A stretch of 6,648 nt of DNA, from contig JANXQG010000534.1 in assembly GCA_025356915.1 (NCBI GenBank), forward strand, positions 1-6,648. Reading direction: 5' to 3'. Position 1 is the stretch's first letter; each line of letters starts with the position of its first letter. This DNA comes from Planctomycetota bacterium. GTDB taxonomy: Bacteria; Planctomycetota; Planctomycetia; Pirellulales; Thermoguttaceae. This document shows positions 1 to 4,396 of this stretch, piece after piece. The notes under the pieces are model-generated. The model saw nothing but the letters and a program-made list of their open reading frames with translations. It was not told where the DNA came from and did no database searches. A program made the translations under genes and the position numbers.

Positions 1-944
1 AGGAACTGGCCCGTCAGCAGGAGGAACTTCGCCAGCAGACCCAACAACTCAGCCGGCGGCTGGAGCGATTGCTGGCCGAAGAAGCAGCCAACACCGTGGG
101 CCAAGCGGCTGGGCTTATGGATCAGGGTAGCCGAGCGGGTAAGGCCGGCGATCGCCAAGGAGCAAGCCGCCGCGCCAAGGAGGCGGAGAATGCCCTCAAG
201 GATGCCGCCCGGCTTCTCCGCGCCAAGCGTTTTGAAATTGAGGCCCAACTGGCCATGGAACAGCAGGCACGTTTACAGGACATCATCAAACACCTCCATC
301 GTCAGGAGGAAAAAATCGTGGCTGAAACTCGCGAATTCGCGGGTCTTGATCGCGTTGGCCCGCTCAATCGTACCCAGGTCTCCAGCCTGCTGGAACTGGC
401 CCATCAGCAAGAGCTGCTCCGCGACGAGACGGGCCGGGTGATACAATCGCTCGAGCCGGCCAACATTTTCCGCGTGGCCCTCTCGGCTGCCGTTGGCGAG
501 ATGGGACGTGCCTCCGCACTGCTTCAGCGGCGGCAGACAGGCCCCATGACCCAGCAGGCCGAGCAGAACGCCATCGACCGACTGAAATTGCTCCTCGTGG
601 CCATGGAAGCAGAAAAGCCGGGCGAAACCGCAAGCGAAGATGATCCGGCCAATCCGGGAAGAAACAAACCCGATTCGAGGCGCGGTGGCGTATTGCCGCT
701 AGCCCAACTGAAGCTCTTAAAACTCTTGCAGGAAGATCTAAACCTACGCACGCAGCAATTGAATCAGGCCGAAGCCGCCGGCAAACCGATCGAAGAACTT
801 CGCGAGCAATACGCTCGATTGTCGGAAGAGCAAGGTCGCCTAGCTGAGTTGACCTTTCAGCTCCTTCGTCCGCAACCGCCCGAAAACGGCGAGACGAAGG
901 AGGATGCGAAGGAACCGAACAATGCGAAGGAGAAGCAGCGGTGA
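1..944 (+). CDS. C-terminal part of a large coiled-coil protein (5' end outside window)
   Basis: The reading frame is open from the first complete codon at position 3 to TGA at 942-944, giving 313 visible residues; the true start lies upstream, so the TTG at 69 is not the start. The visible part is almost all charged, Gln/Glu/Arg/Leu-rich helix: an opening Q/E/R segment, a helical block to about visible residue 195, an acidic Gly/Pro/Asp linker (about 205-235), then a conserved-looking helix (LAQLKLLKLLQEDLNLRTQQ) and a charged, Lys/Glu-rich tail. No enzyme motif is visible. From memory, planctomycetes carry long proteins of this type, sometimes labelled DUF4175-like, whose N-terminal part has membrane helices; that part is not in this window, so the family is inference. 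Its stop overlaps the next start by 4 nt, indicating one operon and coupled translation. Function unknown; a structural or scaffolding role with the exported neighbours is a guess. Confidence 0.85.
   Translation, partial: ELARQQEELRQQTQQLSRRLERLLAEEAANTVGQAAGLMDQGSRAGKAGDRQGASRRAKEAENALKDAARLLRAKRFEIEAQLAMEQQARLQDIIKHLHRQEEKIVAETREFAGLDRVGPLNRTQVSSLLELAHQQELLRDETGRVIQSLEPANIFRVALSAAVGEMGRASALLQRRQTGPMTQQAEQNAIDRLKLLLVAMEAEKPGETASEDDPANPGRNKPDSRRGGVLPLAQLKLLKLLQEDLNLRTQQLNQAEAAGKPIEELREQYARLSEEQGRLAELTFQLLRPQPPENGETKEDAKEPNNAKEKQR
927..932 (+). promoter_or_regulatory. Ribosome-binding site fixing the GTG start at 941
   Basis: AAGGAG lies 8 nt before GTG at 941, inside the end of the upstream coding region. 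It supports the GTG start, which places a typical signal peptide exactly at the N-terminus and overlaps the upstream stop codon (GTGA). Confidence 0.7.
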
Positions 945-1666
945 AGAGAAAATTTCAATTCCTTTTTCTTCTTTTGGTCGGCTCTCTCGCTTTCGCCGCC
1001 GACCCGGTGCCATCGACCGATAATCAGCTCCGCGATAGCCTGAATTCCAGGGTCGGCGATGACTATGATCGCGAACTACTGGGCGATCCGGCCAAGCCTG
1101 ACGGCAAGGGGAGTGCCGTCGAGGATGTGCAGAAGAAGCTACAAAAGGAACTTGGCTCCGCAGCCCAACAGGAAGGCAAGCCGAAGGATCCGCTTCTGCA
1201 AGTCGCCGAGACGATGAGCGAGGTTCCGCCTCGTCTCAACCTGCGCGATTCCGGCGCGGTGACGCAACACCTACAGCGGCAGATCGTTTCGGACCTGGAG
1301 AAATTGATCGAGAAAGCAAGGAAATCAGGGTCCAACAGCGGCAAAAAGTCGAGCGGACGCAAGCCTACGGGCAATGGCAGTAAGAAGCCGGCACAGAACC
1401 CGGGACAGGCCTCTGAGAATCCTCCGGCGGCCGCGCAGGAAAGCAATCCGCAAATCCGTCGTAAGCCCGAGGATATTCGTGCCGAGGAGGCGGCGAAAGC
1501 ACGTGAGCAGATGATTGAGACGTTCCGCGCGGAATTGCAGCAGCATAATCGCCAACAGATGCTCGAATTACCCAGCGAGTACTTCCTGCCGGAGTACGAA
1601 TTAGAGATCGAAGACTATTTCCGCCGCCTGTCGGAAGATCAGCCCGAATTAGGGAGACCGCGATGA
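941..1666 (+). CDS. Small exported hypothetical protein, coupled to the coiled-coil gene
   Basis: This 241-residue protein starts at GTG 941, chosen because of the AAGGAG 8 nt upstream, the 4-nt overlap with the previous stop, and the signal peptide it creates. Residues 1-19 have a basic start (MKRK), a Phe/Leu hydrophobic core and an AFA|AD cleavage site, so the protein is probably exported. The mature part begins with a charged, mostly helical section (about 20-130), passes through a low-complexity Ser/Lys/Gly/Pro/Asn linker (about 131-175), and ends in an amphipathic helix plus a segment with FLPEYELEIEDYFRRL (about 217-232). The last segment resembles, from memory, the C-terminus of small planctomycete proteins encoded after BatA/coiled-coil genes. 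No catalytic motif is visible and no function can be assigned. The shared operon with the coiled-coil protein suggests that they act together at the cell envelope, which is inference. Confidence 0.85.
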   Translation: MKRKFQFLFLLLVGSLAFAADPVPSTDNQLRDSLNSRVGDDYDRELLGDPAKPDGKGSAVEDVQKKLQKELGSAAQQEGKPKDPLLQVAETMSEVPPRLNLRDSGAVTQHLQRQIVSDLEKLIEKARKSGSNSGKKSSGRKPTGNGSKKPAQNPGQASENPPAAAQESNPQIRRKPEDIRAEEAAKAREQMIETFRAELQQHNRQQMLELPSEYFLPEYELEIEDYFRRLSEDQPELGRPR

Positions 1667-1752
1667 ATATTTGGCTCCGTGTCAGACGACGACCGCACGC
1701 CACGAAGAACGGGTTGTGCGATTCTATTTGTACCGACCCTCATCGTAATTGA
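1663..1752 (+). other. 29-codon stub frame overlapping the end of the exported protein gene
   Basis: ATG at 1663 overlaps the TGA at 1664-1666 in an ATGA arrangement and has AGGGAG at 1651-1656, 6 nt upstream. It reads 29 codons to TGA at 1750-1752. The peptide is Arg-rich at the front (MNIWLRVRRRPH) and has no recognisable domain. It may be chance, or the remnant of a coupled gene whose body has been lost. I favour chance or a remnant over a functional peptide. Confidence 0.2.
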
Positions 1753-1798
1753 CCTTCTCGGCTGATCGTTTTAGCAACATGGTGAAACGTGGGCAATG

Positions 1799-1807
1799 TG
1801 GTATAAT
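1799..1807 (+). promoter_or_regulatory. Extended -10 promoter before the toroid protein gene
   Basis: TGGTATAAT contains a perfect TATAAT (1802-1807) preceded by the TG of an extended -10 element. No good -35 box sits at 16-18 bp spacing; the nearest TTGACC (1749-1754) is too far upstream. Extended -10 promoters can work without a -35. The predicted start is near 1813-1815, leaving a leader of about 68 nt. Together with the gap after 1666, it suggests that the toroid gene is transcribed independently of the preceding pair. Confidence 0.5.
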
Positions 1808-1881
1808 CACTCTTTCCAAAATTGGCAAATCCCCAAGGAATCGCCATAAGATTCAATAAGGGCTATCCCAAAGCGGCTGCA

Positions 1882-2922
1882 ATGTATTCAATATTGGCCA
1901 TCCTACTTCTCTTTCTTCTTCCTGTCCCGGCTTCCGCTCAAACGGCCGATCCGGAAAAGACGGCGGCGGAAATGATCAACCCGGCGGCACAGCGAGCCAT
2001 CGATCAGGGGCTTCAGTGGTTGTCCAGTCGGCAGAACGATGACGGCGGCTTTGGCCAAGGTGTCCAACGCGGCAACGCTGCCATCTGCGGTTTGTGCGGC
2101 ATGGCCTTTATGTCGGGTGGAAGCACACCCAGCCGCGGACCCTACGGCGATCGCGTCGAGCGGGCCGTCGATTACCTGCTGGCCAATGCCCAGCCCAGTG
2201 GCTACCTTATCGAGCCAACGCCGACAACCCACGGACCGATGTATAGCCATGGCTTTGCCACGCTCTTCCTGGCTGAGTGCTATGGCATGTCGAAGCGAAC
2301 GGAACTCCGCGACAAACTCAGTTTGGCCGTCAAGCTGATCATCAATTCACAGAATAAGGAAGGTGGTTGGCGCTATTACCCCAAGAAAGACGACGCCGAC
2401 ATCTCCGTGACGGTCTGCCAGGTGATGGCCCTGCGTGCCGCGCACAATGCCGGGATTCACGTTCCCAAGGAGACTATCGATCGGGCGGTCGATTATGTGA
2501 AACGCTGCCAGAACCGCGACGGCGGTTTCCTCTACATGCTAAGCGGCGGCGGCGAAAGTTCCTTTCCGCGCTCGGCGGCCGGGATCGTTGCCCTGAACAG
2601 CGCGGGTATTTACCTCGGTAACGAATCAAAAGAAAAGGAAATCACCAGCGGCCTCGACTATCTGACCCAGTTTCGCCCGGAGCAAGGTGTCACGCGGCGC
2701 GAGCAGTACTACGAATATGGCCACTACTACGCAGTGCAGGCCCTATGGCAGGCCGGCGGGGAGCGTTGGGCCCGCTGGTATCCGGCCATTCGCGATGAAC
2801 TCATCTCCCGGCAGAGACCTGACGGTTCTTGGATCTCGACTTACGGATCTGAATACTCCACCGCCATGTGCCTCATCATCTTGCAGATGCCCGAGAACCA
2901 GTTGCCAATTTTCCAGCGGTAA
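1882..2922 (+). CDS. Exported prenyltransferase/squalene-oxidase-repeat toroid protein
   Basis: ATG 1882 is preferred over the in-frame TTG at 1822 because it gives a clean signal peptide, MYSILAILLLFLLPVPASA|Q; no strong Shine-Dalgarno precedes it. The mature protein (346 residues in total) has the helical-hairpin repeats of the prenyltransferase / squalene cyclase fold. Markers are QNDDGGFG (51-58), QP-SGY (104-108), QNKEGGW (157-163), QNRDGGF (210-216), a degenerate QFRPEQG (263-269) and QRPDGSW (311-317). Six hairpins fit a single alpha/alpha toroid, about half the length of squalene-hopene cyclase, which has two. D171-A-D173-I resembles the cyclase DXDD motif but lacks its last Asp, and no zinc-ligand set like that of protein prenyltransferases is evident, so cyclase or transferase activity is doubtful. 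The C-terminus, ...LPIFQR, matches my recollection of a planctomycete-specific exported family next to Bat-type operons. Ligand and role are unknown. Confidence 0.9.
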   Translation: MYSILAILLLFLLPVPASAQTADPEKTAAEMINPAAQRAIDQGLQWLSSRQNDDGGFGQGVQRGNAAICGLCGMAFMSGGSTPSRGPYGDRVERAVDYLLANAQPSGYLIEPTPTTHGPMYSHGFATLFLAECYGMSKRTELRDKLSLAVKLIINSQNKEGGWRYYPKKDDADISVTVCQVMALRAAHNAGIHVPKETIDRAVDYVKRCQNRDGGFLYMLSGGGESSFPRSAAGIVALNSAGIYLGNESKEKEITSGLDYLTQFRPEQGVTRREQYYEYGHYYAVQALWQAGGERWARWYPAIRDELISRQRPDGSWISTYGSEYSTAMCLIILQMPENQLPIFQR

Positions 2923-2983
2923 GACGACCGTCGACGGCACCAGTAGCACGGTCGGCGAAGCCCTACCAAGTTCCGGCAAAGGT

Positions 2984-3162
2984 AAACCACGAATCACACG
3001 AAAGAAGATAAGAGATTGAAACCAAAAACTAAAAAAAATGTAAAAAGACAGGAAGGTGAGGACAAGTGTTCTCTGTTCAATTCTCCTATCTTCAAAACAT
3101 TTGGCCTATGGGCGAAAAACATCTCCTTTCCCTTTTCGTCGGTTTTGTCTGTTTCGTGGTTT
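2984..3162 (+). repeat. Putative repeat element with imperfect inverted ends
   Basis: The left end (2984-3004) begins AAACCACGAA. The right end (3142-3162) finishes with its exact reverse complement, TTCGTGGTTT (3153-3162). Over 21 nt the two ends match at 17 positions. The interior is AT-rich, with an A-run near 3028-3038, unlike the GC-rich genes on both sides. CACGAA-rich ends of this style are, from memory, common in dispersed non-coding repeats of planctomycetes and related phyla. No transposase is present, so it would be a non-autonomous or REP-like unit. It begins 61 bp after the toroid gene stop and ends inside the coding frame of the NPCBM gene. Only one copy is in the window, so dispersal is not shown here. 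Confidence 0.5.
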
Positions 3163-4332
3163 GGCTTTTCAGTTGCAATCGTGGTCGTGTGCGCCGCGTC
3201 GGCCCTTGCCCAAACGCCGCTGGCGGTGCCGGTGGATGGCGAGCCGTTTGCGGCCCGGCTGACGAGCGTTGATGCCCAGGGGAAACTCGGCTTTGACGTG
3301 GCCAGCAAGCCGCGAACGCTTGCCGCAGCCGATCTAGTTTCTTGGGGGCAACCGGCTGAATTGCGGAAGGGGCCGATCCTTGTGTTGGCCGACGGCGGAT
3401 TCTTGCCGTCCGCCGTGCTAGGTGCCGATAAGGCTCATTTGTCGGCCGACTCAGCCCGGCTGAGCACGCTGAAACTGCCGTTGGACTTACTGGCAGGAAT
3501 CATCTTTCGCCTGCCGCCGTATCCTGCGGAACTGGACGCCCTGCTCGATCGCGTTGCCCGAGGACAGGGCCTAACCGATTGTCTGATCCTCGATAACGGC
3601 GACGAGGTTGCGGGCCTGATCGAGACCGAGAGCCTAGGGAACGACAAACTCAAGATCAAAGGCAATCTCGGGCCGGTTGAGGTTGCGGTCCGTCGTGTCG
3701 TGGCGTTGGTCTTCAATCCGGCCTTGCGGCAACAGCCTGCCTCGCAGGCCGGCGCGGCTTGGATCGGGCTTAGCGACGGCACCCGTCTGCTGGCTACCCG
3801 CTTGCGACTGGAAGGAGACTCGCTGGAACTAACGACCCTCTCTGGCGTGAAGTGGAAAGCGGCTGCCAAGGATCTGGTCTTTCTTATGCCGCAGACCGGC
3901 CGGGCCGTCTATCTTTCCGACATTCGGCCGGACGAGTATCGCTTTCTGCCTTACCTGGAGACAAAGTGGCCCTATAAGACCGACCGCAATGTGACCGGTG
4001 GGCAGTTGCGATGCGGCGGGCGACTCTATCTGAAAGGCATCGGGCTGCACAGCGCAGCGCGGTTGAGCTATCGGCTCGACCAGCCCTGGAGCAGCTTCCA
4101 GGCGGAGTTGGGAATCGATGACTCGACCGATGGCTGCGGCAGCGTCGGCTTTCGCATCTTTGTCGATGGAATTCAGAAATATATCAGCCCGCCGATCCGC
4201 GGTGGGATGCGGCCGCAGGCCATTTCCATTGATCTCACCGGCGCAAAAAAACTCGATCTTGTCGTCGACTACGGTGAGGCAGGTGACGTAATGGACCATG
4301 CCGATTGGCTGGGGGCAAGGCTGGTGAAGTAA
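3016..4332 (+). CDS. Secreted protein with four beta repeats and a C-terminal NPCBM/NEW2 domain
   Basis: The start is uncertain. The frame opens after TAA at 2983-2985, and no ATG occurs until about residue 291; TTG 3016 (used for numbering, 438 residues) and TTG 3145 are the plausible starts. Residues about 50-65 form a hydrophobic export segment ending AALA-type, ASALA|QT, so the mature protein begins near 66. Residues 74-290 contain four divergent units, each opening with a DG or DNG turn (G75, G127, G195, G255) and ending in a hydrophobic strand (LVSW, GIIF, VALVF, LVFL), suggesting small SH3/Sm-like barrels. Residues 296-438 match NPCBM/NEW2, a galactose-binding-like beta-sandwich: WPY (318-320), DRNVTGG, KGIGLHS (340-346), GIDDS (366-370), VDG, and a closing DHADWLGARL. 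That family is associated with carbohydrate binding in glycosidases and secreted planctomycete proteins. Sugar binding here is inference, and there is no catalytic domain. The N-terminal coding part overlaps the repeat element. Confidence 0.85.
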   Translation: MKPKTKKNVKRQEGEDKCSLFNSPIFKTFGLWAKNISFPFSSVLSVSWFGFSVAIVVVCAASALAQTPLAVPVDGEPFAARLTSVDAQGKLGFDVASKPRTLAAADLVSWGQPAELRKGPILVLADGGFLPSAVLGADKAHLSADSARLSTLKLPLDLLAGIIFRLPPYPAELDALLDRVARGQGLTDCLILDNGDEVAGLIETESLGNDKLKIKGNLGPVEVAVRRVVALVFNPALRQQPASQAGAAWIGLSDGTRLLATRLRLEGDSLELTTLSGVKWKAAAKDLVFLMPQTGRAVYLSDIRPDEYRFLPYLETKWPYKTDRNVTGGQLRCGGRLYLKGIGLHSAARLSYRLDQPWSSFQAELGIDDSTDGCGSVGFRIFVDGIQKYISPPIRGGMRPQAISIDLTGAKKLDLVVDYGEAGDVMDHADWLGARLVK

Positions 4333-4333
4333 A

Positions 4334-4362
4334 TTGAAAAATAAAAGGGAAAGAGGTAAGAT
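4334..4362 (+). promoter_or_regulatory. Weak candidate promoter before the double GNAT gene
   Basis: TTGAAA (4334-4339) and TAAGAT (4357-4362) are separated by 17 bp in an AT-rich gap of 60 nt. The -35 matches consensus at five of six positions, the -10 at four of six. Transcription would start near 4369, after the leader ATG at 4364, so this promoter and the leader frame would not both be used on the same transcript. Confidence 0.25.
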
Positions 4363-4363
4363 A

Positions 4364-4396
4364 ATGAAATCATTCACGACAGCGAGCCTTTTATGA
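4364..4396 (+). promoter_or_regulatory. Ten-codon leader frame overlapping the GNAT gene start (ATGA)
   Basis: ATG 4364 is preceded by GAGG (4353-4356) at 7 nt and reads MKSFTTASLL before TGA at 4394-4396. That stop overlaps ATG 4393 of the GNAT gene as ATGA. The GNAT ATG has no Shine-Dalgarno sequence of its own, so ribosomes finishing the leader could restart there. This is a possible translational-coupling device; chance cannot be excluded from one sequence. Confidence 0.35.

Noticed and set aside
1063..1446. Minus-strand 127-residue frame opposite the small exported protein
   Set aside because: Cys/Ser/Leu-rich composition typical of antisense frames in GC-rich genes; the plus strand has the ribosome-binding site and signal peptide.
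1822..1881. TTG 1822 as the start of the toroid protein
   Set aside because: It would add 20 residues before a standard signal peptide that begins at ATG 1882, and it lies only about 8 nt from the predicted transcription start with no ribosome-binding site.
2925..2954. Hairpin CGACCGT ... ACGGTCG after the toroid gene as a terminator
   Set aside because: A 7-bp stem with a 16-nt loop and no T-run; a nested palindrome CCGTCGACGG at 2928-2937 competes. Too weak to call.
3066..3272. Plus-strand frame with MGEKHLLSLFVGFVCFVVWL as a possible real signal peptide for the NPCBM gene
   Set aside because: It is in a different frame from the NPCBM body and stays open past the junction; the in-frame export segment ending ASALA|QT is more convincing, and no frameshift is needed.
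2994..3308. Minus-strand 104-residue frame across the repeat element
   Set aside because: It is antisense to the export segment and to the repeat element, its front half mirrors coding sequence, and it shows no domain; open frames are easily produced by the AT-rich element.
4333..4380. AT-rich gap before the GNAT gene as a second copy or fragment of a dispersed repeat
   Set aside because: It has purine-rich AAAATAAAAGGG-like sequence but no inverted partner and no clear match to the element at 2984-3162.
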